A stretch of DNA of 64,000 nt from Empedobacter falsenii. Its GTDB lineage: Bacteria > Bacteroidota > Bacteroidia > Flavobacteriales > Weeksellaceae. Below the pieces are notes generated by a model. That model was not told the origin of the DNA and ran no database searches. It saw only the letters and a list, made by a program, of their open reading frames with translations. The translations under genes were made by a program, and so were the position numbers. Location: assembly GCF_019308355.1 (NCBI RefSeq), contig NZ_JAAGKM010000010.1, positions 1 to 64,000 on the forward strand. The letters are read 5' to 3'. Position 1 is the stretch's first letter, and the number at the start of each line of letters is the position of its first letter. Shown here one piece after another: positions 8,593 through 16,563 of this stretch.

Positions 8593-9255
8593 ATGAAAAT
8601 TTATCAAGTAAGTGGATTAGGCGCAAACGCAAATGCTTTTCGAAATCTACGCTTGGAACAAGATTTTGAGCAAGTTTATATTCCTTGGTTAGATCCAGAG
8701 AAAGATGAAACTTTGGCTCATTATACCGAAAGATTATTAGATAAAATAAATCCCACAGAAGATTTTCTTTTGATGGGATTATCTTTTGGTGGAATAATTG
8801 TGCAGGAAATGAATCGTTTTATTAATCCAAAACATACATTTCTGATTTCGACAGTGAAGAATAGGGCAGAGCTTCCGAAGTTATTTCGATTCTCGGCTTC
8901 TATTAATGCACATAAAATAATTCCGATGAGTTTCTTAACTTCGGATCGGACATTTTCGTACATGATGATGCGAAAATTATATTATACTGATCGAGAAAAA
9001 GATAATATTGACGATATTTTTGAGTTTCGAAACAAAGAATATTTAAGTTGGTCGATTCATAAGATTGTAAACTGGGAACATTCTACAGCTTATCATGAAG
9101 AAAATATTACACATATTCATGGTACAAAAGATATTGTTTTTCCGATTGAATATATCAAAGATGCAATACAAATAGAAGGCGGAACACATATTATGGTGAT
9201 GCAAAAGCCAAAATTAGTGAGCGACGAAATAAATAAAGTATTAATCACTTTATAA
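8593..9255 (+). CDS. Alpha/beta-hydrolase fold protein
   Basis: A 220-residue cytoplasmic protein with a compact alpha/beta-hydrolase core: oxyanion region near VSGLGANANAF (6-16), nucleophile elbow GLSFGG (Ser about 64), an acid in HGTKDIVFP (Asp about 180) and the histidine in GGTHIMVMQKP (His about 198). No lid domain of recognisable type, so the substrate is unknown. Probably co-transcribed with the AraC regulator 8 bp upstream and ended by the terminator at 9254-9292. Confidence 0.8.
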   Translation: MKIYQVSGLGANANAFRNLRLEQDFEQVYIPWLDPEKDETLAHYTERLLDKINPTEDFLLMGLSFGGIIVQEMNRFINPKHTFLISTVKNRAELPKLFRFSASINAHKIIPMSFLTSDRTFSYMMMRKLYYTDREKDNIDDIFEFRNKEYLSWSIHKIVNWEHSTAYHEENITHIHGTKDIVFPIEYIKDAIQIEGGTHIMVMQKPKLVSDEINKVLITL

Positions 9256-9292
9256 TTAAAAAGCTTGAACATTTGTTCAAGCTTTTTTAATT
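9254..9292. terminator. Bidirectional terminator between the hydrolase and truB
   Basis: A 13-17 bp stem (9254-9270 with 9275-9291, loop ATTT) with A and T flanks serves both converging transcripts. Confidence 0.9.
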
Positions 9293-10003
9293 TTATACTT
9301 CTTCTGTTGTATTTTCTTCTTCAAAATAACTTTTTTCTAAAGCGAAATTTTCAGCATTGATGACATCAAATTCACCAATTTTTGTACGACGAAGTGCTGT
9401 TAAATATCCACCAGAATTGACTGCTTTTCCAAAATCAAAAGCCAAAGAACGAATATAGGTTCCTTTGCTACAATTCACTTCAAAATCAACAAAAGGTAAA
9501 TTGATAGTTGTAATTTTAAAATCGTGAATGGTAATTTTACGTGCTTTAATTTCTATTTCTTGACCTTCTCGAGCCAATTCATACAAACGTTTTCCATCAA
9601 CTTTTACCGCTGAATGCATTGGTGGAAATTGTTCAATTTCTCCTATAAATTGTTTCGTTGCTTCGTGAATGATTTCTTCTGTAATATGTTCTGTAGGAAA
9701 AGTTTGATCTTCTTCCGATTCCAAATCATACGTTGGTGTTGTAACACCTAATTTGATTGTACCAGTATAGGTCTTTTCTTGCGCCTGAAATTCATCAATG
9801 CGTTTTGTCCACTTTCCTGTACAAACCAATAAAAGTCCAGTCGCTTTAGGATCTAAAGTTCCAGCGTGCCCAACTTTTATTTTCTTTAAATTATATGCTT
9901 TTCTAATGTTCCAACGAATTTTGTTCACGACATCAAAAGATGTCCAATCAAGTGGTTTATCAATCAAAAAAACGTGACCTTCTTGTATTTTTTCTACGTT
10001 CAT
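9293..10003 (-). CDS. truB: tRNA pseudouridine(55) synthase
   Basis: TruB converts U55 to pseudouridine in the T-loop of tRNAs. The 236-residue protein shows the motif GHAGTLDPKATGLL with catalytic Asp51, the FPPMHSAVKVDGKRLYELAR block (about 125-144) and KGTYIRSL near 185. It is shorter than E. coli TruB because it lacks a C-terminal PUA domain, usual in Bacteroidota. Start ATG follows the uppP stop after one base, placing it last in the ftsX-DUF3098-uppP-truB operon. Confidence 0.97.
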   Translation of the reverse strand: MNVEKIQEGHVFLIDKPLDWTSFDVVNKIRWNIRKAYNLKKIKVGHAGTLDPKATGLLLVCTGKWTKRIDEFQAQEKTYTGTIKLGVTTPTYDLESEEDQTFPTEHITEEIIHEATKQFIGEIEQFPPMHSAVKVDGKRLYELAREGQEIEIKARKITIHDFKITTINLPFVDFEVNCSKGTYIRSLAFDFGKAVNSGGYLTALRRTKIGEFDVINAENFALEKSYFEEENTTEEV

Positions 10004-10004
10004 C

Positions 10005-10889
10005 TTATTTGTGCTGAATCATTGTAGTTTCTACTGAAGCGGCATTGTCTTTTTCTGCTTGTGTTGGAGAATTGTATGAGAAATAAATCAGTAAAATAAT
10101 ACCGATGATAATTCTGTACCAACCCCAAAATTTGAAACCGTATTTTGTTAAAACTGCGATAAATGTTTTTACTGCGATTAATGCCACAATAAATGCGACA
10201 ACATTCCCAATTACAAATAATATAATATGGTTTTGATCTTGCAAAATCATTTCGTAACCTTTCATTGGTGTTGCTGTATCTTCTCCCCAAGTTTTCACAA
10301 AAACAGAATAAACTGTAACCGCTAACATTGTCGGAACCGCTAAAAAGAATGAAAATTCTGCAGCTGCTTTACGCGATAAACCTTGTGTCATACCACCAAT
10401 AATAGAAGCAGCAGAACGAGAAGTTCCAGGCATCATCGCTAAACATTGCCAAAAACCGATAATAATTGCTTGTTTTAATGTAATATCTTTTTCATCATTA
10501 ATTTTAGGATTTTTGAACCATTTGTCTACAAATAATAAAATGATTCCTCCGAAAACTAACATTCCAGAAATAGCAACTTGATTTCCTAAAACAGCTTCGA
10601 TTTTATCATCAAATAATTTTCCTAATATAAGGGCAGGAATAACCGCACAAGCTAATTTGATGTAAAAATTGAAATTGAAATTTTTGAAGTCAAAGAATTT
10701 TTTCCAATATAAAACGACAATTGATAAAATTGCTCCAAATTGTATCGAAACTTGAAACATTTTTAAGAATTCACTTTCTGGCATTCCCATCAAAGCTGCT
10801 GTGAATCCCATGTGTGCTGTAGAAGAAATCGGTAAATATTCTGTAAGACCTTCTATAATAGCAATGATAATTGCTTGTAAAGTATTCAT
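10005..10889 (-). CDS. uppP: Undecaprenyl-diphosphate phosphatase (BacA/UppP)
   Basis: This inner-membrane enzyme recycles undecaprenyl diphosphate to the monophosphate carrier for peptidoglycan and O-antigen synthesis and gives bacitracin resistance when abundant. The 294-residue polytopic protein has the two inverted-repeat signatures EGLTEYLPISSTAH (13-26) and PGTSRSAASI (154-163), with catalytic Glu and Ser/Arg residues in place. The ORF overlaps the DUF3098 stop by one base and precedes truB by one base. Confidence 0.97.
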   Translation of the reverse strand: MNTLQAIIIAIIEGLTEYLPISSTAHMGFTAALMGMPESEFLKMFQVSIQFGAILSIVVLYWKKFFDFKNFNFNFYIKLACAVIPALILGKLFDDKIEAVLGNQVAISGMLVFGGIILLFVDKWFKNPKINDEKDITLKQAIIIGFWQCLAMMPGTSRSAASIIGGMTQGLSRKAAAEFSFFLAVPTMLAVTVYSVFVKTWGEDTATPMKGYEMILQDQNHIILFVIGNVVAFIVALIAVKTFIAVLTKYGFKFWGWYRIIIGIILLIYFSYNSPTQAEKDNAASVETTMIQHK

Positions 10890-11191
10890 TATTTTTCTTT
10901 ATTCGGATTGATTAAAATGGCATAAATCTCGACGATGAAACCTACGACAACTAAAAATGGCGCTAATCTAATTCTACGAAAAGAATAGATTTCGTCGTTC
11001 CAATAATTTGCATCCCATGTTCCGTCGGGTCTTGTGTTGGCATCGTGTCCCGTCATCAATAAAAATCCAAGACCAATTAGCGCTACACCAATTGCCATGA
11101 AAATGTAATTTCTTTTTCCAAATAAAAAAGTAAAACCAGCATCATTTGTAGATGCTGATTTTTTTGTTGTATCGATAGAATTTGATTTCAT
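10889..11191 (-). CDS. DUF3098 small membrane protein
   Basis: A 100-residue protein with two transmembrane helices (about 29-46 and 76-93) joined by a loop with GTWDANYWNDEIYSFRRI. This is DUF3098, a family restricted largely to Bacteroidota and typically found between ftsX and uppP, as here. Function unknown; the constant neighbourhood suggests a role in cell-envelope synthesis or division. It overlaps both neighbours by one base, so translation is coupled. Confidence 0.85.
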   Translation of the reverse strand: MKSNSIDTTKKSASTNDAGFTFLFGKRNYIFMAIGVALIGLGFLLMTGHDANTRPDGTWDANYWNDEIYSFRRIRLAPFLVVVGFIVEIYAILINPNKEK

Positions 11192-12084
11192 TAATAAAGT
11201 TGATCAGTTTTTAATCTTAAATAACGCCATGCAGCAAACAATGTACTGAAAACGGCAATAACAACTCCAATTCCAATTAAAATAAGAATAAGTGGAGTAA
11301 AACTTGGATTCCAAAGTACTAAACCAACTTTTGTTGCTAAAATGTACCATAAGAAACCTAATCCTACAGCTGCAATAAATGCTGCTAAGAAACCTAAAAC
11401 TGCGGCTTCTATCAAGAAAGGTTTTACAATAAAACGTCTACGCGCACCAACTAATTGCATCGTTTTGATGCTGAAACGTTTTGCGTAAATTTTCAGACGG
11501 ATAGAGTTGTTAATTAAAATGACTACAATCACTAAGAAAATAACAGCAAAAATCATAATCCAGAATGTAATTTTGTTGATGCTGTGGTAAATTGTTACCA
11601 TCGCTTCTTTGTCACTTTTTACTTCGTCTACAATAGGATTTTTTGCCAATACCTTATTAATAGAATCAATTTGTTCAACTGATTGTATTAATGCAGGGTT
11701 CAATGTGATTTGAACTGATGCAGGGAAAATACTTTCTTCGAAGAAATCGCTACCATCTGTACCCAAATCTTTTTTCGCAATTTTAGCTGCATCCTCTTTG
11801 CTGATATACTGTGTAGCTTCAACAAAAGGATACTTCACTTTCAACGAATCGATATAAGATTTTTGTAAATCAAGCTCCTTATCTTTTAATTTTGGATCTT
11901 CGACATCTTTAAAATATGCCTCGATTTTTAACTCTCTTTTTAGATGTTCTGCGTAACTTTGTGCATTAATGACAATTAAGCCGAAAATACCTAATAGAAA
12001 TAAAACAAGCGAAATACTAATCACAACAGTGATGTTAGAAGATCGCAGTCTTTTTTTCTCAAATTTATCGTTCGTTTTTGACAT
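11191..12084 (-). CDS. ftsX: Cell division protein FtsX (ABC-type permease)
   Basis: FtsX with the ATPase FtsE transmits division signals to peptidoglycan hydrolases. The 297-residue protein has a first transmembrane helix (about 20-42), an extracytoplasmic domain (about 43-170), and three C-terminal helices with the FtsX core motif 'KTMQLVGARRRFI' (about 207-219). It starts the operon DUF3098-uppP-truB. ftsE is not adjacent, as is common in Flavobacteria. Confidence 0.93.
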   Translation of the reverse strand: MSKTNDKFEKKRLRSSNITVVISISLVLFLLGIFGLIVINAQSYAEHLKRELKIEAYFKDVEDPKLKDKELDLQKSYIDSLKVKYPFVEATQYISKEDAAKIAKKDLGTDGSDFFEESIFPASVQITLNPALIQSVEQIDSINKVLAKNPIVDEVKSDKEAMVTIYHSINKITFWIMIFAVIFLVIVVILINNSIRLKIYAKRFSIKTMQLVGARRRFIVKPFLIEAAVLGFLAAFIAAVGLGFLWYILATKVGLVLWNPSFTPLILILIGIGVVIAVFSTLFAAWRYLRLKTDQLY

Positions 12085-12190
12085 TTGGGTTAATTTTGGG
12101 GCTAAGATAAAAAAAACTTATTTCGCAAGAAAGATATTCCGTATATATTCTACGGTAAGTTGGTTAAAGAAAACTTAAAATTTAGAATTT

Positions 12191-12958
12191 TTGAAAGTAA
12201 AAGCTAAAAAACATTTAGGTCAGCATTTTTTGAATGATGAAAATATTGCACGAGACATCGCCGAAGGGTTAACTTGGGAAGGTTATGATCGTGTCTTAGA
12301 AATTGGTCCAGGAATGGGCGTGTTGACAAAATATATTTTACAAGCAAAGAAAAATATAGAGGTTGTGGAGATTGATACAGAATCAGTCGAATATTTAAAA
12401 GAATATTATCAACCATTTTACCCAGGATTTAAAATTCATTCCGAAGATTTCTTGAAAATGGACTTTTCATCAAAGTTTGATGAACAAATTGCTATTTTAG
12501 GAAATTTTCCGTATAATATATCTTCGCAAATTATTTTTAAAGCTTTAGAAGAGCGTTACACTGTTCCCGAAGTTTGTGGAATGTTTCAGAAAGAAGTTGC
12601 CGAACGTATTGCATCAAAAAAAGGTACAAAAGATTATGGTATACTTTCTGTTTTAGCTCAAGCGTATTATCATTGTGAATATTTGTTCACTGTTCCAGAA
12701 CACGTTTTTACACCACCACCAAAGGTGAAATCGGGTGTTATTATTATGAAACGCTACCGAACAGAAATTGAAGGAGTCGAACAAAAACGATTTTTTCAAG
12801 TGGTAAAAGCTGGTTTTGGACAAAGAAGAAAAACGCTTCGTAATTCGTTGAAAGCTTTGGGTATTCCTGAGGATTTAAACGATCACGAGTTTTTGAATAT
12901 GCGCGCAGAACAATTATCTGTCGAAGATTTTATTGAGTTAACGAAAAGAATGAAATAG
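12191..12958 (+). CDS. rsmA: 16S rRNA dimethyladenosine transferase (KsgA), TTG start
   Basis: RsmA dimethylates A1518 and A1519 of 16S rRNA. The 255-residue protein begins [20 protein letters not shown], has the SAM-binding [11 protein letters not shown] (36-46) and the NFPY catalytic motif (105-108; the usual form is NLPY). An in-frame TAA lies at 12176-12178 and no ATG or GTG lies between it and the conserved N-terminus, so TTG at 12191 must be the start. It is divergent from ftsX and three bases upstream of mgtE. Confidence 0.95.
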   Translation: MKVKAKKHLGQHFLNDENIARDIAEGLTWEGYDRVLEIGPGMGVLTKYILQAKKNIEVVEIDTESVEYLKEYYQPFYPGFKIHSEDFLKMDFSSKFDEQIAILGNFPYNISSQIIFKALEERYTVPEVCGMFQKEVAERIASKKGTKDYGILSVLAQAYYHCEYLFTVPEHVFTPPPKVKSGVIIMKRYRTEIEGVEQKRFFQVVKAGFGQRRKTLRNSLKALGIPEDLNDHEFLNMRAEQLSVEDFIELTKRMK

Positions 12959-12961
12959 ATT

Positions 12962-14317
12962 ATGGAGGTAAAAATTACAAAAGATTTTATTGAACATTTA
13001 AACGAAAGTATTAATCAGCAAAATGCAAAAGCAGTTAAGGAGATGTTGCAAGATTTGCACCCTGCTGATATTGCTGAATTGTTTGATGAGCTTTCGACCA
13101 AAGAACAGTCTTTTGTAATTGATTTACTCGATAATGAAATTTCTGCTGATATCCTTCTTGAATTAGAAGAGGATGATCGTCGCAAATTCCTGAAAACGCT
13201 TACTGCAAAAGAAATTGCTGAAGATGTCATTAATGAGATGGATACCGATGATGCGGTTGACGTCATTAATGAGCTTTCTGATGAAAAGAAAGATGAGGTA
13301 ATTGCACAATTAGAAGACCAAGAACATGCCCGCGAAATTGTAGATCTTTTACGCTACGACGAAGATACGGCTGGTGGTTTGATGGGAAAAGAGTTGATAA
13401 AAGTCAACAAAGACTGGTCGGTAATCACAGCAGTAAAACAAATGCGAAAACAAGCTGAGGATTTTGAAGAAGTTTTTTCAATTTATGTAGTTGATGAAGA
13501 TGAAAAATTACTTGGAACATTGAGTTTGAAACGTTTGTTGACGACTTCTGCAAATACAAAAGTGGCAGATGTTTACAATGAAAAGATCCAATATGTAAAG
13601 ACCTATACAAAAGATATGGAGGTTGCGAAAGTAATCGAAAAATATGATTTGTACGAAGTGCCTGTTGTAGACGAATTAATGCGTTTGGTTGGTGTAATTA
13701 CGGTGGATGATGTGATTGATGTGATTCGTGAAGAAGCTGAAGAAAACTATCAATTAGCAGCCGGGATTACGCAAAATGTTGATTCTGATGATAATATATT
13801 GAAATTAACTCGCGCTCGTTTGCCTTGGCTTTTATTGGCTTTGGTAGGTAGTTTTGTAGCAGTTAATGTGTCGCAAAGTTTTAGTGATGCGATGAATTTG
13901 TATCCGCAATTATTCTTTTTTACGCCGCTTGTTGCTGCCATGGCAGGAAATGTAGGTGTGCAATCTTCTGCAATTATTGTGCAAGGTTTGGCGAATAGTA
14001 ATATTTCGGGTTCTATTTGGAAAAGATTAGGAAAAGAAATGTTATTAGCTTTATTGAATAGTACATTATTAGCTTTTGTACTTTTATTGGCGACACATTT
14101 CTTGATGAGCACAAGCTACGAAATTTCTTCAACCATTGTTTTAGCTTTAGTTATTGTGATGATTTTAGCAAGTTTGATTGGGACATTTATTCCAATTATG
14201 TTGCATAAATATGGTGTTGATCCTGCTATTGCAACGGGACCATTTATCACAACAAGTAATGATATCTTTGGTTTGTTGATTTACTTTTCGATTGCGAAAA
14301 TGATTTTAGGATTTTAA
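12962..14317 (+). CDS. mgtE: Magnesium transporter MgtE
   Basis: MgtE is a dimeric Mg2+ channel gated by cytosolic magnesium. The 451-residue protein has the acidic N-domain (about 1-130), two CBS domains (about 135-255, with 'VPVVDELMRLVGVITVDD'), and a five-helix membrane domain (about 285-450) with the conserved MAGNVGVQSSAI and the pore Asp region ATGPFITTSNDIFG. All landmarks of the family are present. Three-base gap from rsmA and 11-base gap to the next gene indicate one operon; the pairing rsmA-mgtE is common in Flavobacteria. Confidence 0.96.
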   Translation: MEVKITKDFIEHLNESINQQNAKAVKEMLQDLHPADIAELFDELSTKEQSFVIDLLDNEISADILLELEEDDRRKFLKTLTAKEIAEDVINEMDTDDAVDVINELSDEKKDEVIAQLEDQEHAREIVDLLRYDEDTAGGLMGKELIKVNKDWSVITAVKQMRKQAEDFEEVFSIYVVDEDEKLLGTLSLKRLLTTSANTKVADVYNEKIQYVKTYTKDMEVAKVIEKYDLYEVPVVDELMRLVGVITVDDVIDVIREEAEENYQLAAGITQNVDSDDNILKLTRARLPWLLLALVGSFVAVNVSQSFSDAMNLYPQLFFFTPLVAAMAGNVGVQSSAIIVQGLANSNISGSIWKRLGKEMLLALLNSTLLAFVLLLATHFLMSTSYEISSTIVLALVIVMILASLIGTFIPIMLHKYGVDPAIATGPFITTSNDIFGLLIYFSIAKMILGF

Positions 14318-14328
14318 AAACCTTAAAA

Positions 14329-14778
14329 ATGAATAAGTTGAAAATTATAGGAATAACGACTCAAACGTCTAATAATGATAGTCAAGCGATTGATGATTTA
14401 GGAAAATTGTGGCATCAATTTTTCGATGAGAATATAATTGCTAAAATTCCAAATGCAATTAGTTCTAATATTTATTCTGTTTACACAGATTATGAAAGTG
14501 ATTTTACAGGAAAGTATATGACAATTATTGGTTTAGAAGTTTCTTCATTAGATGAAATTCCAGAAGGTATGGTTGGTCGTGAATTTGAGCCACAAACATT
14601 CAAAAAATATATTGCCAAAGGAGAATTGCACGAAGCAGTTGGGAAAACTTGGACAGAAATTTGGAATGATGATGCAAATCTAAATCGCACGTATAAATAT
14701 GATTACGAATTGTACACCGAAAAAGCTCAAAATCCTGCTGATGCAGAAATTGAGATTTATATTGGTGTAAAAGAATAG
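14329..14778 (+). CDS. GyrI-like/effector-binding domain protein
   Basis: A 149-residue single-domain protein. The pattern YTDYESDFTGKYMTIIGLEV followed by 'GREFEPQTFKKYIAKGEL' and an ending with DAEIEIYIGVKE matches the stand-alone effector-binding (GyrI-like/Cass2-like) fold also found fused to AraC regulators. There is no DNA-binding domain. Such proteins bind small amphipathic molecules; ligand unknown here. It is the last gene of rsmA-mgtE-effector-binding unit. Confidence 0.8.
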   Translation: MNKLKIIGITTQTSNNDSQAIDDLGKLWHQFFDENIIAKIPNAISSNIYSVYTDYESDFTGKYMTIIGLEVSSLDEIPEGMVGREFEPQTFKKYIAKGELHEAVGKTWTEIWNDDANLNRTYKYDYELYTEKAQNPADAEIEIYIGVKE

Positions 14779-14811
14779 TAATTAATACTGATATATTAGA
14801 AAATAATATTA

Positions 14812-14851
14812 AAAAAATGAGCTGAAAGTAAAACTTTTCAGCTCATTTTTT
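14812..14851. terminator. Terminator shared by the GyrI-like gene and the toxin remnant
   Basis: A 16-bp AT-flanked stem (14812-14827 with about 14836-14851) around TGAGCTGAAA. It lies between the plus-strand gene and the minus-strand toxin remnant and can terminate both. Confidence 0.85.
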
Positions 14852-15123
14852 ATTTTGGATATTTTGTAGGATTTCTATGCGCATTAAAAACTGCATAAAT
14901 AAAAAAGTTTTTTCTTCTTCATTAGTTTCAAAAAAAAACAAATAAGGAAAAGATCTAAAAGGTTTTGAACGCAAATTTCTATAGTTCACTTGATAGAAAG
15001 GATTATTTCCAAAGTTTCCAAAACTTAAGATTTTGCCGCAGATGTAGAAAAGTTTGAATAATAAGAAAGAGCTTGTTCAATATCTTGGGCAGCTTCAGAA
15101 GAAATTCTAGTCTTATAAATCAT
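14850..15123 (-). pseudogene. Frameshifted RelE/ParE-family toxin remnant
   Basis: Read on the minus strand from ATG 15123, the first frame gives MIYKTRISSEAAQDIEQAL and then a further 14 residues to a TAA. Other frames continue the family pattern: NNPFYQVNYRNLRSKPFRSFP, then a stretch of Glu after a T8 tract, then IYAVFNAHRNPTKYPK to a TAA at 14850-14852. This is the standard order of a ParE-type toxin, but it needs at least three frame changes, two at homopolymers, and part of the middle is missing. A 16-codon ORF starting at ATG 15163 overlaps its start and may be the stump of the antitoxin. No intact antitoxin is present. Confidence 0.75.
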
Positions 15124-15254
15124 ATTTTTCGTGTAATTCTTTCAATACATCTTTTGCGTTCATAATTATTAATTTTACAAAACAGTTGTCGTTCTAACAA
15201 AGTCACAAAAAGTATACCTCATTATATAATCAAGATTTTGTGTAATATTTCTGA
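15124..15254. other. Upstream region of the toxin remnant; no intact gene
   Basis: Together with the remnant this covers the 14779-15254 gap. It holds a 16-codon minus-strand ORF (15163 down to 15113) beginning MNAKDVLKELHEKYDL and AT-rich DNA. Nothing else is seen. Confidence 0.5.
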
Positions 15255-16406
15255 TTATTTTTTCAATAAAATCTTAAACTCAGTTCCCGTTTCTTTAGAT
15301 GATTTAGCTACAAATATTTTTCCTTTGTGATAATCTTCGATAATTCGTTTTGCTAATGATAATCCCAATCCCCAACCGCGTTTTTTGGTAGTAAAGCCAG
15401 GTTGAAAAATCTTTTTCTGCAATTTGGTCGGAATTCCAGAACCTGTATCAGCAATAGAAATTTCGACAAATTTACCTTTCGTTTTTATATCGATATCCAA
15501 AACGCCTTTATTTTGCATTGCATCAGCGGCATTTTTCATCAAATTTTCGATAACCCAACTATATAAAGAAGAATTAAGATTGATGTTAAATTCATCGACA
15601 TCGGTAGTAAAGTTTAATTCAATTCCTTTCGAAATGCGTTGCGAAATATAATCCACTGTTTGTTTGGAAGTTGAAATAATATCAGTTTGTTTGAGTTCAG
15701 AAGTTGAACCAATTTTCGAGAAACGTTCGGCAATATGTTTCAATCGATCCACATCTTTTTCAATTTCTATGACTGAAGTTTGATCGATTTCTTCCAATTT
15801 CAATAATTCGACCCAACCCATCAACGAAGAAAGTGGTGTACCAATTTGATGTGCCGTTTCTTTTGCCATTCCAGCCCATAAATAACTTTTTTCGGTGTCA
15901 CGAACTGTTTTGAAATACCAGTACGAAAATCCAAAAAACAGTAAAATCAATAAAATAATGATGAGTGGATAATATTGTAATTGATTGAGAAGTTTTGAAT
16001 TTTTGAAATAAACATAATTTTTAGTTCCGATTAATTCAACATCAATTGTTTGTTCCGACGATTTCATTTTGTTGACATATTTTTTTAATTGAACCGAATC
16101 TTTTACGATGGATTCATCAATATTTTTGGTGTCTACAATAATGCCTTTTTCGTCTACAAGTGCAACAGGGATTGATTTGTTGTCTTCAATTAATTTGAAT
16201 AGAAAATCTTGCGTTTTCGGGTCTAAAAATTCTGATGAGCTTATCAACTCTAGCGATCGCGCATAATTCTCTACACGTTTGTGTTCTTCACGTTTTAGCT
16301 CTTGTACAATTTTGTTACTCGACCATATTGTAATAGCGAAAATCACAAATATTATAAAGAAGCCAATCCAACGTTTGTTTATTTTTTTTGTTAGAAAATT
16401 TCTCAT
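15255..16406 (-). CDS. Membrane sensor histidine kinase (orphan)
   Basis: A 383-residue kinase with one transmembrane helix near 12-29, an extracytoplasmic sensor region (about 30-143), a second helix (about 146-164) and a cytoplasmic kinase core. The phosphoacceptor is His186 in KETAHQIGTPLSS, and the ATPase domain shows N (IENLMKNAADAM), G1 (ADTGSGIP) and G2 (GWGLGLSL) boxes. No HAMP domain and no response regulator next to it, so the partner is unknown. It is transcribed divergently from sucA. Confidence 0.92.
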   Translation of the reverse strand: MRNFLTKKINKRWIGFFIIFVIFAITIWSSNKIVQELKREEHKRVENYARSLELISSSEFLDPKTQDFLFKLIEDNKSIPVALVDEKGIIVDTKNIDESIVKDSVQLKKYVNKMKSSEQTIDVELIGTKNYVYFKNSKLLNQLQYYPLIIILLILLFFGFSYWYFKTVRDTEKSYLWAGMAKETAHQIGTPLSSLMGWVELLKLEEIDQTSVIEIEKDVDRLKHIAERFSKIGSTSELKQTDIISTSKQTVDYISQRISKGIELNFTTDVDEFNINLNSSLYSWVIENLMKNAADAMQNKGVLDIDIKTKGKFVEISIADTGSGIPTKLQKKIFQPGFTTKKRGWGLGLSLAKRIIEDYHKGKIFVAKSSKETGTEFKILLKK

Positions 16407-16527
16407 CTAAATGTAAAATCTTTCTTAAATTTATATCAAATGTAATGATTATTTGATTATAATATATTTTTATGGCGAGATAAGATAAATATGATGAAAG
16501 TAATTTTTTTTAAAGCCTTAAATAGTT

Positions 16528-16535
16528 TATTTTTG
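16528..16535 (+). promoter_or_regulatory. -7 promoter element of sucAB
   Basis: TAttTTTG matches TAnnTTTG, 28 nt before the sucA ATG. No clear -33 TTG was found at the usual distance. Confidence 0.55.
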
Positions 16536-16563
16536 TAGCTAAATCTCATAGAGAGTAAAATTT

